The notes: generated by a model from the sequence alone, not told the origin. 64,000 nt of DNA from Voacanga thouarsii (GCA_026120185.1 JANUWF010001622.1:2415501-2479500); one strand, 5' to 3'. Counted from the stretch's first letter, positions 46,771 to 59,160 are shown. Numbers and translations are program-made.

Positions 46771-47039
46771 TATTATAAAATTTTGGTAGTGTCAAAATAA
46801 AATTTAAACACAATAAATCTTTGACTATTATTTACACAATAATTTCTTCAAACTTCTCATTTTCTTTTCTCTCACAATTTTCTCCAATAATTCTCTCACA
46901 ATTGGTATATCTCTCAAGTTTGAAAAATAGTTCTATTTATAGAGCTTTATTAGTAGAGTTAATCATTTATTTTCACTAATGTATTAGTGGTATCTCCACT
47001 AATATGTATTAGTAGTATTAATGATGGACATCCATATTT
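46771..47039 (-). repeat. Copia-4 5' LTR, left piece
   Basis: Aligns with the first 270 bases of 43001-43328 and ends in CCATATTT, the site duplicated by the hAT insertion. The LTR continues at 52798-52847. Preceded by CAAAGACTCGAACTGATAACA, the decayed PBS region in reverse. Confidence 0.87.
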
Positions 47040-47292
47040 AGGGGTGTTCAACCGATTTTCGGTTTCGAAATTCGATTTTTTTTAATTTTTTTTTTCAAAA
47101 TCGAATCGAACCAAAATTTAAAGAAAATCGATAGAACTGAACCGAAATAATTTTGATTTGATTCGGTTCAGTTCGGTTTTAGACCGAATTTGAATGCATC
47201 CATTAACATAATATAAATTTAAATCTAAATAAGTAAAGTTTAATATAAATTATATTTCAAATCTAATATAAATTGTAATATAAATTAAAGTC

Positions 47293-47649
47293 TGTTATAA
47301 AATTTGGGTAGTGTTAGAATAAAATCTACACACTACACACTAAGAAAATTCTAACTATTCTTTGCACAAAAATTTCTTCAAACTTCTCTTTTTCGTTTCT
47401 CTCATAATTTTCTCTAATCTTTCTTTCACTAATCTTTCTTTCACAAAATAATGGTGTATTACAAGTTTAGATAATAGCTCTATTTATAGATCTCTAATTA
47501 GTGGAATACATCATGGCATACATCATCTTCCACTAATCTTAATTAGTGGTGTCTCCACTAAATGGTGAACATCCATAAAAAATTTCTCTAATAATTCACA
47601 TAAATCCATAATTAATGGAGCTTCCAATAATTTTACGATATTCATAACA
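47293..47649 (-). repeat. Copia-3 3' LTR (357 bp)
   Basis: Followed by CTCCCCCTTGGATGTCCATCC, the reverse of the family polypurine tract. Matches 52003-52375, which is 16 bp longer. Confidence 0.92.
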
Positions 47650-47829
47650 CTCCCCCTTGGATGTCCATCCATTACATAAAGAATATGTCTCGTTAAAATC
47701 TTACTAGATAAAAACCCAGTGAAAAAAAAAAAATCTAATGAAGGAAAAAGAGTACACTATTCTATATGTCTATTTATTACTCTCCCTGATGAGATGATTC
47801 CTTTAAATCTTTAAATCGACGCATACCGA

Positions 47830-49693
47830 TTTTATATCTCAACTTCTCAAATGTTGCAGTCGGTAAAGTCTTTGTAAAAATATCTGCAAAGTTTTCACAT
47901 GACCGAATTTGTAGCACATCAATTTCACCTTAATCCCTGGAGTTTGGTGACCTATGCTGTGTCCGATTTCCTTTAATATATCATCCTCGTAATTGCGCTA
48001 TGCAAGCTGCATTATCTTCATAAAGAGGGGTTGGAATATCTTTGATATATGATAATCCACAACTTTCTTAGATATAATGAATCATTCTCTACTTGCTTCA
48101 TGAATAGCTGTAATTTCAGCATAATTTGAAGAAGTAGCTGCTTGGAGATATCGGAGGACTTGTTTAATTCCATTCCAATGTCGTCGTATTGGTGAAGAAC
48201 TAAATCTTGCTAATTAATTGACAGCAAAGGCAATATCAGGTCGTGTATTGTTAGCAAGATACATCAATGCACCAATTGCACTGAGATATGGTACTTCAGG
48301 ACCAAAAAGTTCTTCATCCTCTTCTTAAGGTTGGAAAAGATCTTTATTCACATTTAATGACCGGCTGATCATTGGAATACTCAATGGATGTACTTTGTCC
48401 ATGTCAAATCTTTTTAAAACTTTTGCTGTATATGTTGAATAAATGTTTTACTTGCCAGATGTTCAATTTGTAAACCAAGGCAAAGTGTAATTTTACGACC
48501 ATCCTTAATGTCGAATAATCCATTGTTTCTTGGAGCTCTTCAGGAGTTCCAATAAGATTAATATTATCAACATATATAGCTAATATCACAAATTTAGAAT
48601 AAGATATCTTACTAAAAATACATGGACATATCTAGTCATTTTTTAAATCCCGTTTTCAATCACTATTCACTAAGATGATTGAACCACATGCGCCCAAATG
48701 GCTTCAGGCCATATAATGATTTTTGCATTTTAATAGAGTAATTTTCACGAGGATAGTATTTATATGCTGCAGGCATATGAAATCCTTCAGGGATTTTCAT
48801 GTAAACATAATTTTCTAAATTTTCATACAAGTAAGCAGTGACAACATCTAATAGGCGCATATCTATCTTTTCATGTATTGTCAAACTGATAAGATATCGG
48901 AGTGTAATAGTATCAACAACAGGAGAATAAGTGTCATTATAATCAATACTTGGTCTTTGTGAAAAACCTTGAGCTACTAACCGTACTTTATATCATACGA
49001 TTTATTTTCATTGCGCTTTCGCACAAATATCCATTAGTAGCCAATAGGTTTTACACCTTCTGGTATTCGGACTGCAGGTTCGAAGACTTCACGTTTTGTC
49101 AGTGTATTTAACTCCGATTGAATCGCATCTTTCCATTGCAGCCAATCTTTTCTATGCCGACATTCATCAACTAATATTGGTTCAGGATCATCATTATCCT
49201 GTGTAACATCAAGAGATATATTGGATGCAAATATATTATCAATAACAGTTTCTATCAAATTCCAACTTCTACCGGAAGTGGTATAATGGATAGAAATTTC
49301 AATATTATTTTCATCAATTTCTGGTTCTTTGTCATCAATATGAACATCTGGAACATTTAATCCTCTTTTCTTTCGAGGATTTTTATTTTTAGAACCAAGA
49401 GGTCGGCCACGCTTCTGGCGTGTTTTGGCTTAGCAGCTGTAGGTATAATCTTTTGTTCTGTTGGAACTTCAAGTTGAATAGGAGCATCTATAGCTGGAAT
49501 ATACGATTTTGTTACTCTTGTGGAGTCAACAAAAGCGTCTGGCATTTGATTTGCAATGCTTTACCAATGCATTATACTGTTGAACTTCAAGTTCACACGC
49601 GCTTGTACGCGGATCAAGATAATTTATGATGTTATCCAATTAAGATATTTCTTATACTATTTATGTTCTCCCCCTAATTTAGGGAATAATAAT
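47830..49693 (-). pseudogene. Copia-3 RNase H, RT and integrase-end relics
   Basis: Minus-strand pieces align with copia-1: RNase H (about 47900-48140, deleted inside), RT with AIYVDNINLIG, where the second Asp of YVDD is Asn (about 48570), KIDMRLLDVVTAYLYENL (48663-48884), HRKDWLQWKDAIQSEL (49034-49258) and the linker MPDAFVDSTRVTKSYIPAI (49357-49545). Homology ends near 49693 in the integrase tail. Confidence 0.87.
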
Positions 49694-49878
49694 TTCACAA
49701 GAAAATAATGAAAAAGAAAAGGAAATGTAAGAATATGATGACAAGTAGGAAATGCCAAGAAATCTATTATAAAAATCTCTTTTTTTTTTCACTTTTCCCG
49801 GTACCGACTTTTCCTCTTCCTCTCTTGTCTTTCCTTCTCCTCCAACCCTCTACCTACCATCTACCTCTTCTTCTTCCT

Positions 49879-49879
<1 letters not shown>

Positions 49880-49935
<56 letters not shown>
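49880..49935. repeat. AT/GT compound microsatellite upstream of the RKD gene
   Basis: About 34 bases of AT repeats followed by about 20 bases of GT repeats, 65-120 bases before the RKD start codon. Part of the captured segment, not of copia. Confidence 0.92.
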
Positions 49936-49998
49936 ATCGATATATATCTTAATCAGCAGTCATTAGTAAATATAAAAAACAAAAATCACAAAGCAGAT

Positions 49999-51287
49999 AT
50001 GGAGACTCGTAATTCATTTGAGACATGGTCAAATTTTGACTTGGTTTCTAACGCAGAAGATTTTGATGTGTTTTCTTTTCCAAGCCAACCGCTTCCACCT
50101 AATGTCAGGTCTAACGCAGAAGATTTTGATCTATTTTCCTTTCCAAGCCAACTGCTTTCGCCTAATTTTCCAAGCCAATTGCTTCCGCCTAATTTTAGGT
50201 GAGATACCTTTGAGGGCTTCCATTTGTTTTTAGTGTGCTTGATAATGAAATTAAACTATCTTTTGGTTTGTTTTGATGTAAATCAGTGAACATACTGCTT
50301 AGGACCAATTTGATCTACCCATACAAGAGACTGCTTTTGATGCTGTTCCTCTTGATGCTATTCCTCTGAATGAGGATATACTTGTGCATGATCCTTTCTA
50401 CTCCTTAATGGATTTTGAACAAAGTCAAAATATGATTCCAGGTTATCATATATTCAAACATGAATTTTGAATGGTATTATCTTTACTAATATTGTTTTTC
50501 TTTTTCTAGGAGAAATAATGAGTGGTATTGGTAATGAAGTCGGAGTGAGGACCTGTGACATGCATAATATCGAAGTTCAAGATATTATTTCAGACGAAAT
50601 TCCTATAGAGAATAAAAGGATTAAGAGGCAGAGAGAGAAGAAGGGCAATAACTTCTAGACACTATCAAGAGAAACCATTTCGCAATACTTTTACCTGCCA
50701 ATCAAGAGCGCGGCCAAAGAACTAAATATTGGCATAACCCGTCTCAAGAAAAGATGTAGGGAGTTAGGAATTCGTCGATGGCCTCACAGGAAGTTGATGA
50801 GCTTGGAGACCCTAATCCAGAATTTTCAGGTTCTCTCACACACACACTTATAATTTGCAAGTATGAAACTATAAAAGATTTATAAGTAAATAACCGATGA
50901 TATTAATTCGATTTACAGGAGATGCAAAATAAAGAAGGAAGACATATGATTGAGAAGAAGTTGAAAGAAGCCATTGAGATATTGGAATGTGAAAAGCAAT
51001 TGGTGGAAGAAAGTCCTGATATGCAGTTGGAGGACCAAACACAGAAATGGAGACAAGCATGCTTCAAGGCCAAATATAATGAGAAACTTAAGTATAATAA
51101 ACTTAAGGGGATTATAAAATCCCAAGACTCATTTCACAGTAATTTCACGGCTAATTCTACTACTAGTCTAGATATTGGCTCAAAAGGGAAGGAAAATGAG
51201 GAGGATGCCGAAGAAGAGGAGCTGGAGTCCATAATTGCTAATTGTTCGTCTTCCTCTAATGTAAATATTAAAAAAGAACAATTATAA
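49999..51287 (+). pseudogene. RKD-type RWP-RK transcription factor gene inside copia-3
   Basis: Four exons with GT-AG borders: 49999-50198, 50287-50441, 50510-50829 and 50919-51287. Phases fit across all three introns. Exon 1 (METRNSFETWSNFDL) holds a short in-frame repeat on SNAEDFD.FSFPSQ. Exon 3 ends in the RWP-RK domain: [45 protein letters not shown]. Exon 4 is a Lys/Glu-rich, coiled-coil-like tail with an acidic run. Two in-frame TAG codons, 50300-50302 and 50656-50658, the second just before the domain, break the protein. RKD proteins are DNA-binding regulators of egg-cell identity and embryogenesis; in Citrus an RKD gene controls nucellar embryony. The gene lies antisense to copia-3, which can explain why introns survived. 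Confidence 0.88.
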
Positions 51288-52002
51288 ACATTCATCTTAA
51301 ATTTGTCAGCTCAATTGCAAAAGAGCAACTACAAACATGTATCCTCAAGTTCATGTGAACACTAGTGATATGAATAAAAGATGTGATACTTATTATTAAT
51401 GAAAATATCATTTTCCCTTTCTATTTCACTTCAGGTGGCCAGTATTTCTCTGTGATAAGGGAAATATCGAGTGTGTCCATGACCATAACCACAGTCATTG
51501 CCACAACTACGACTAGAGCGATGGCTTCTACTGGAGCCAACAACATTCATTTCTGGAAGTGCTGTTGAGCCAGTTCATTTGGCTTCATGATTGCTCAATA
51601 ATAACTCATGTTAAATCTGTACACTTTGGATACTCTTTTTCTCGATATTGTTGCTGCAGGACAATATTTGAGGCATGAAAAGTGGAGAATGTCTTCTCCA
51701 ATATATCTTCATCAATAACTTTTTTTTCCGCATAATTTTAATTGAGATGTAATTTTTTTTATACATTGCGGAGTTCACGGTTTTAAAATCTTGTAGCTTT
51801 AGGTGCAATCATTCATACCGTGCAGTTGATAGTATGACCATCTTCAGGTGGTCAAATTTTTCTTTTCAGCATTTAGATGCATTTTTGTATCGAGAACCCA
51901 TCAGAAATATTAAGGGCTATAAATTTGAGTTTAGTCATAGAGATTAATAAATGCGTACCTATCATCTGGCTTTAATAACGGCAGAGACTCGTACTGATAA
52001 CG
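51288..52002 (-). other. Copia-3 gag/leader remains, no intact gene
   Basis: From about 51870 to 52002 this matches the copia-4 leader at 46570-46770 (CAGCATTTAGATGCATTT, CGAGAACC, ATATTAAGGG). 51288-51430 holds the RKD 3' flank. The right border of the captured piece lies somewhere in 51290-51430. Confidence 0.6.
51430..51600 (-). pseudogene. Copia-3 gag-end relic
   Basis: One minus-strand frame reads SHRSSRSCGNDCGYGHGHTRYFPYH, like the Gly/Arg-rich end of plant copia gag proteins. It lies between the RKD segment and the leader, where gag belongs. Broken by stops. The call rests on composition and position. Confidence 0.4.
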
Positions 52003-52375
52003 TGTTATAAAATTTGGGAAGTGTTAGAATAAAATCTACACAATACACACTAAAAAAATTCTAACTATTATTTGCACAAAAATTTCTTCAAACTTCTCTC
52101 TTTCTTTTCTCTCACAATTTTCTCTAATCTTTCTTTCACTAATATTTCTTTCACAAAATAATGATGTATTACAAGTTTAGAGAATAGCTCTATTTATAGA
52201 GCTCTAATTAGTGGAATACATCATGGCATACATCTTCCACTAATCTTAATTAGTGGTGTCTCTACTAAATGGTGAACATCCATAAAAATTTTCTTTAATA
52301 ATTCACATAAATCCATAATTAGTGGAGCCTCCACTAATTAATGGAGTTTCCAATAATTTTAAGATATTCATAACA
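52003..52375 (-). repeat. Copia-3 5' LTR (373 bp)
   Basis: Ends in ATTCATAACA directly followed by the target duplication AAGTC. TCTATTTATAGAGC (reverse of a TATA-like CTATAAATAGA) marks the probable element promoter. Confidence 0.92.
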
Positions 52376-52847
52376 AAGTCCAAATATTTTAAAAATTTGG
52401 GCAAAACATTTTAGTAGAAAAATTATGATTGCGGATACAAATTGCAAAGATGAAGATCTTAAACTCAATTATTAATTGCTTTATTTTGAACAAAATCAAA
52501 TCAAATTGAACAAAAATAATCGAAATCGAACAGAAATTTTTAAAAAAATCATAATTTATAAAAATAAATAATTAATTAATGAACAATATTTGAATATTAA
52601 TTAAATATTTTAAATTTTAAAAATATAATTTGATTTTTCAGTTTTTTATTTTAAAAAATCAAAAATCGAATCGAAATTTTATACAAACTTTAAAATCGAA
52701 CTAAATTTTATTAAAATCGAACTGAAAATCGAAATTAAGATCGATTCGATTCGATTTTTCAATTTAAATCAAATAATAAACACTCCTATCCATATTTACT
52801 AATAGAATTAGTCGAGATTCCACTAATTCACTAATATATTCACAACA

Positions 52848-53916
52848 CTTATTCATTTCACAATTCATTGTCAAAATGCTTTTGGCCATTTGGGAAACAC
52901 TGAAAAAGACAGGTTCATTGTGGAGTTTCAAGAGAATAGAGGACCAAAAGGCAAAAAAAACCCAGAGTGTGCCTGGGCTCTTCCTACCGTTCACTTCTTG
53001 TCTCTCTTCCCGCAGTCGATTCGTAAGAACAGCGGTGACAGTCATGGCTGCACTTGTCAAGCCATTACCTGCTATATATGGATTTATGCTATCGATTCCG
53101 TGTATGGAACACATATTGATAATCATGCTGATGTCAGTGGTCTGCAAGAAACAAAACGAATTGAATCGTAAAAGCGGTGGCCGAGGAGGTGCTGGTCTGC
53201 GACGCTAACTGGTGAAGTTCGATCAACATACTCTCCACCGTTCTCTGCCTCACCTAGCCTACACCCGGAGCGCCAAGGTCTATATGTGCTTAAATGAGGA
53301 ATCAAACAATGTAGCGCACAGTGCCGCAAAAGTTGGTAAATTTACTATTTGGGGTTGTAATTTTGTATTTTTCTGGTAATGATTACTCGACCGTTGAGCT
53401 CTGAAGGGTGGGATTTCTATAAAGAGGGGGGGTGGGGGGATCTGTTCAATCAGAGATGGTGTGAATTAAAAAAAGTGAAGTACTTTACTTCAACCTGATT
53501 TCTGCTTATTGACCATTAATTTGAAGAGTGCAACGTTGAGTTTAATGATAATAAGCCTTGTACAATAGCTGGTTGCAGTTTCAGTACAATGCTTTGGTCT
53601 ATTTGTCCATTTCCTCTCACCTTTGGGAGCAACGTTTGTCTTATTTTGTTTGAAGTTAAAAAGCTTCCGGGGTCTTTTTTAAAAAGAAATTAATTAATTG
53701 TAGTCCCCCCCCCTTCTATTTCTGGATGGTTCTGCTTTTTGGTTTTTTTTTTTTTTTTTGGGAAGAAATTTTGCAATTTGAGTTCTCAATGCAGTAGGAG
53801 AATCAACTAACGTTTGCTATGATGCAGGGGGTTGAAGTTTGCTAAATCAGTAAAGATTGACCTCTGCAGCAAACTAAGAGCTGTTACAGCATAGGAGTTA
53901 TGGCGATGAATGTTAG
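52848..53916. other. Spacer between the nest and arm 2
   Basis: No gene recognised. Open stretches near 52876-53208 and 52764-53147 overlap on opposite strands and have no family motifs. It may be the true left flank of the duplicated block, lying outside the window for arm 1. Confidence 0.45.
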
Positions 53917-56900
53917 GAGGGTCCTTTTCTAGTCAATCAAAAAGGGTTGTGGGGTTCCAATGGCTAAAGCTGCTTTCTCACTCACTAGAAATCCGGTAGT
54001 TCTGGTTTCATCAAGGGTTCTGGTACTTCATTGTTTTCAATCTCCGCCTGCGTCCTATTATTTATTGCTCGGAAACATTTTCTTCACTGACTGTTACTTT
54101 ATGCCAAACAAGATAAGTTTTTAGTTCACCTCTTCTGCAATCCCATTTTTGCATTGATATGCTTCCACATTTGGAATTGAGATGATCAGAAGCTATAAAG
54201 GGAATGGGATCTTGGCTGGAATGTGATTTTAGTATTCTTGATGATCAGAAATATTATTTATTATTATTTTTTTTTAAGGTTTCATGTCTGGAGAAATTTC
54301 CTTCATATACCTTCTTTTGTCCTAAAGATTTGGAAGGCTTGTGCTATTGGGATTTGCTTTGTGCATTTTCTTTTGATGTTTCAAAATCATTATTAGGCCA
54401 TTGTGTATAGTAATATGTATCTTTGGCTGTAAACAGCGGCTGAATTTATTATTTTGCAAACTGCAATACATTCGTGTTTTGCTTCTTTCTCAAGAACACG
54501 GATTGTTTTAGGACTGAGATGCAATAACCACTCCATTCAATTGATGTTTGATTTTTCCAAATCCATGGAGTGTAATCTTCCATATTCAAATGATCTTTCT
54601 TTATTTTCCGTCCTTTTGATTATTTCTCTTCATGGAGGAAACTCCTGGGAATTCGCATGAGATATGATGGATGATCATGAAAGTTGTCTTTTAATTTATG
54701 GGAAACCCATGTATCATTTCACAGGTTTTATTCTGTACACTGTTGTCCAGAATGTCAGTGTTCCAAAGATGGATCCACAAGCTCCTGTGGAGAAACTATG
54801 TCTTCTGGGTGTGGAGTTCCAATCGGGTAAATATGCATTCTCTCTCACAAATTCGGCAGTACATTTTCTTAACTGAATCTTATTTTAGTTCCATCTCAGC
54901 CAGACCGGATTAGTTGCTAGGTTACGTCTTCCTCCTGCAATACGTCAAACTAGAAAGGTCAAAGATGAAAAAACGAGAAAAAAAAATGTGAATGATGTCT
55001 ATTTATCCATCTATTTTTATACCATTGCTCCTGGGGGTGGGGGGAGTTTGGCTTCTTGTATTCCCTGGATCTGTTGCTTTTCCTCCTTGCTCACACGCTT
55101 GCTGTGATTTTTGGATTCAGCGTGATCCTTTGTGGTTGAATCTTGATCTTCTTTAGAGAGGTTTTGAACATTTGCAGGGTTGTTAGGATTAAGGGGGATA
55201 AAAGCAATCTAGAAAGACACTTTTACGTTGGCATGCTTGCACTGAGGTTGAGTTTGAGTTGTTGTTACTTCCTTTTTATACTTGGTGAATTATGTAAGAA
55301 AAATACAACGGAATGAAGGGAAAGCTGCAGATTATAATGGGAATGAGATCTTGATCTACAAAAGACTTTTAATATTATATTTGATTTCATGCTTGGATGA
55401 ATTTCCTCCTCATACCTTTTTTCTCCTAACAAGTGGTAAGCTGACTATCTATTTCTTTCTTTTTTCTTTTTTTTGGGGGGGGGGGGCTGGCAGGGTGGGT
55501 GTTTTTCTTAGGCTTTACTGTGTGCACTTTCTTTGTGATGTTTCAGAAGGATTGTTATGGTGTTTAACACCAAAAAAAAAAAAAAAAAAAATCCTTTTCT
55601 TGTGATGACTTTATTTATTAGCAAATACAGAGTATTTTGTGTTTTGTTTCTTATTTCAATGAATATACTAGATTAAACTGGCTCCTTTAGGACTGAGTTG
55701 TGGTGTCTACTCCATTAAGCATTCATAATTCCCCCCATTCATAGAGTCTAATAATCCATTTAGCAGCTTGGAACACTGCCACTGCAATGGTTGAACCAGG
55801 TTTCATTGTTGCTGTTTTTGGACTTTCGTAATCTGGGTTTCACTGTATTTGATTTAATCTTTCGGGGATAAAGTATTTAGTTAACACTGTCTTTTAGAAA
55901 CTCAAATGTTAAGTTCAGCAATGCTTTGAAATGCCACTTCTTCCCTTTTAGTGCGAAGCCAAGCATAAATGCTTACCAACCCCAAGTAACTTAATGTGTT
56001 ACAGGTTCCCGAAGTGCAAAAGCTGCTGGTACATCCTGAATTGTTGGGGCAGATATTGTTGGCAAAAACATTGAGATAAGTACAGGGGCACATCAACCAT
56101 CTTCTTCTTGTCTTTCATCAGAATATAACTGATATTAAGTGAAGTTTATTTTCTTCTCATTCATTTCTCAAGTTACTAAACTATGAAGTGTTTTATACCA
56201 ACTTCTGGTGATGAGCATAGTGTTGCATATGGCTACGGGTTTGGGGGAGCATTTAGCATTGGATCAATAAGCAACAACTATTTTTCCAAAAAATCCTGTT
56301 CAGTCCATTTCTTTTTGAACAAATGATTGTTTGCTGTGAAATAATGTTTTATGATCTGTGCATTCAATGTAGTAAAGAACATAATGTATGGATGTACACA
56401 AAATCATAAAATTATTTGGACCAACATAGTAGCAATAAACCTTCTCTATTATAACAGAATCTTAGTTCAAATTTGACACGAGGATTCTTAAAATATTAAC
56501 TCTTGGAATACAAGTAATTGCCACCTATTGACATTGTTTATGGTAATAATATATATATATATATATACCCTTAGCTATTGATGGTAAATTCAACATATAT
56601 GACATTGCTTGTCTTTCTTTTATTGTAAGATGAGAGCATACGTATATAAACTAGTAAACTATCTATCTAGAGACATTTTTGTATACTTTTCATAATTTAA
56701 ACTTGCAAACCTCTTTTATCATTCTTTGCACAAATATGGAATTATATTCAATTGGTTTTTTTTGAATATTTTAGTTGTTGATTCTACCATGGACAATAAT
56801 AATAAACATCATTTTATCTCTGATTGTTGATCTTGTCTTGTAGGGGAAGAGAATAGAAACACAATCATACTTGTTATTCTGTTCTTCTAAGATATTTCTT

Positions 56901-59160
56901 TCTCTTTCTTTCTCAGATGAATATGTATGTTTATCCTCTTATGTAACAAAATTTTTGGATTAAGTTTTTAAGCTTTTCTTTTTATACCTTTCTTTGTCTT
57001 TTTTTTTCTCTCCCTTTTTTGCATTCATATTTTGAGAACAAACTTACAGTACTAGACATGGGCCTTGACAAATGCTACTAATGGAATGGTTGCTTCTATA
57101 TCAAATGTGTTAATTTCTTTCTTTCCTTTCTTGTTGTTATGAAATATACATGGACATGCATGTGCAGCACCAACATTTAGGATTTTTTCAAATGCATGGC
57201 TCATGTGAGGAAGCATTACTTCTTACCTTTCTTCATCTTATTCTCCCTTTGTTCTCTTATCCCTCATTGAAGATGCGGCCACTGAGAGGACTTTCATAGT
57301 AATTCGTGAATAATTACCTTTTGGATATCTTATAAGTGTTGCACAAAGAAATTAGCTGAGAGGTTTTTATAAGGAATCTTGATAATGGACGGCAAGTAGT
57401 TCCTTCCAGTTAATTCATTACCTCATGGAATGACAGTTTTGTTTGAAACTATTGTTCTTTAGGTGTTAGATCAAAATCATTCTCACTTGTGACTATGTAG
57501 TTGTTTGTGCATTAAAGAATTTACAAATACAAGTCCAAGAAAAAAGGGTATCCAAGCGGAGAAGTTCTCTCATGCTTGATATATGAGACATATACTTTTG
57601 TGTTTCTTATTGTGTTCGCCATCTTGCCAAACCATTTATCTTTCAATAATGGCTAATAATGCTGTTGTGTACTTTCATTATAATATTGAAAATGTGCTAC
57701 ATATTGCAGATTATCATGAGCCTGAGTAGCATTCGATTCCATAAAGCGCTGGTAATCTGTTTTTTCTATCTTAATTGCCTGTTTATTGAAATGAAATCCT
57801 TTTGTACATGTTTTTATGATTAAACAATTATGGCACTTGATTCTAGTAATTGGTTCATATTATATGGTATTTTTAGTGGTCTATTGCCTTCATTCACATA
57901 ATTTCTTCAATTTTCTTCTGTTTACAGTCTATACCTTCTCGTGAAATATGAAAAAGGAAAAAGTATAAATCTTGATGCTTGCATTGTTAAGTATGTCATA
58001 TTTTGGGTTAGAGAATATTAGGAAAATGAATCTGGCTAAGGTGGGACATTGAATCTCACTCGAATTTATTCATCTATGAGAGCATCTTGGTATAATTTAT
58101 TTAAAAGCTATATTTAATGTGTATAGGATGGGTCATAAGGATAATATATGTTCTCATTGTTTTCATTTGGCTAGGAGTTTTGAGTACTAAGATGCCTTCA
58201 CATGAAAGGAGATGATTTAGATTCAAAATTATTCAATAAAAAGTTTGAACTATGGTAAATTTTAATGAAACATATTGCAAACACTATCCTATTTAAGAGC
58301 AGAATATATCTCCCAAAAGGAATCTTACTGTTTGCTCAAGTTTATCATGCTAAGAAACAAGAATTTGGAAAAAAAAACTTGTACAGGGGCAAAGAACCAC
58401 CAATTAAAAATTTGGACATATAGTAAGTTTTAACCAAACAAATTGCAAGAAACATCCTATTTTGAATAGAATGTCTCTCCAAAAAAATTATAATGTTAGC
58501 TCAAGTTTCTTGTGCTAAGAAATAAGAATTTGGAGCAAACTTTTACGGGTGCAAAGAACCACCAATTTAAGCCATTTGTGATTTTGCTGATTTGAACTTT
58601 ATTTAGATCCTTTAGAACTAGCATATATGACGTAACAAATTGAGCTATAGTACAATTGATCAAGGGGCTGAACATTTGGAACCTTTTTGGCAATTTTGAA
58701 TGGAGATTTGGTGTTTCTAGATAAGCATGACAACTATGAGTGGATGCAACATTATCTTGAATGTTAAATAAAGAAAAAGGTTGGTATTAAGGGGATGTAA
58801 TAACTGTGGCCTATACTCAATATACAGTTACCTTTTCCTTTATATTCTAAAAATTAATTTTGTGCTCCTAAGATGTTATGGTATAAATTAAAAGTTTACT
58901 TCGCCGTGGTTTCTTTACATAGAGAACCCAAAACAAATACCGAATGTAAGAACATTTGTATGCCATTCCATTAGATAAATGTATACAGAAGCAGAACATC
59001 CTTGAAACTAAGAAGCTGGTTTTGAGTGCTAAAAATCAATGGGGATAGAGTGGAAAGTAACTGCAAAGAAAAGGTAGCAGACAAAATTCTAAGAGCACAC
59101 AGGTTTCTAGACAGGATTTGGTAGACCCTTCATACAGCCATTGAATGTGAGCCTTCTTAA
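53917..59160. other. Arm 2 upstream region, including 2.7 kb absent from arm 1
   Basis: Collinear with 1-2690 except for about 54972-57660. That extra part contains a diverged second copy of the neighbouring DNA: about 55320-55720 resembles 54180-54560 (GGGAATG.GATCTTG, TTTCATG.CTGGA.GAATTTCC, CCTTTTAGGACTGAG). It also has a G tract near 55470-55486, an A tract near 55570-55590 and a TA repeat near 56551-56568. I see no conserved protein. Confidence 0.55.

Larger units (their letters stand above)
47293..52375 (-). mobile_element. Copia-3: copia-1-family retrotransposon carrying an RKD gene, TSD AAGTC
   Basis: LTRs at 47293-47649 and 52003-52375 (TGTTATAAAATT...ATTCATAACA), exact TSD AAGTC at 47288-47292 and 52376-52380, and PBS-like sequence CGTTATCAGTACGAGTCTC on the minus strand next to 52002. 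Left interior: RNase H, RT and integrase end (47830-49693). Right interior: leader and a gag-end relic (about 51430-51990). Between them, at about 49694-51430, the protease and most of integrase are replaced by an RWP-RK gene in the opposite orientation. Confidence 0.92.
47040..52789. mobile_element. hAT-like element with 8-bp TSD CCATATTT, host of copia-3
   Basis: Ends AGGGGTGTTCAACCG on the left and, in reverse complement, ATAGGAGTGTTTATT on the right. Exact 8-bp duplication CCATATTT at 47032-47039 and 52790-52797. Subterminal DNA on both sides is rich in TCGAATCGAA/TTCGGTTC-type repeats. Own DNA is 47040-47292 and 52376-52789, and no transposase is present; the rest is copia-3. Confidence 0.85.
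43001..52847 (-). mobile_element. Copia-4: copia-1-family retrotransposon with a hAT element in its 5' LTR
   Basis: The left LTR is 43001-43328 (TGTTATAAAATT...TTCACAACA). The right LTR is split: 46771-47039 and 52798-52847, with TATTATAAAA at its start by mutation. Flanks are GTTAT (42996-43000) and CTTAT (52848-52852), one mismatch. The orientation is minus. Coding relics between 43557 and 45957 match copia-1 RNase H, RT and integrase end. From 45958 to about 46560 the protease/integrase part is replaced by unrelated DNA. This is the oldest-looking copy of the family here. Confidence 0.88.

Noticed and set aside
49999..51287. RKD gene as an ordinary host gene
   Set aside because: It lies between copia-3 gag/leader and integrase remains within one pair of LTRs with an exact target duplication, and it has two in-frame stops.
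53000..53460. Possible gene near the left edge of arm 2
   Set aside because: Open stretches overlap on both strands, without splice-supported continuation or recognisable motif.
54664..54876. ORF with VPKMDPQAPVEKLCLLGVEF as a possible exon
   Set aside because: A one-base difference in arm 1 changes the frame, so there is no sign of protein-level conservation.
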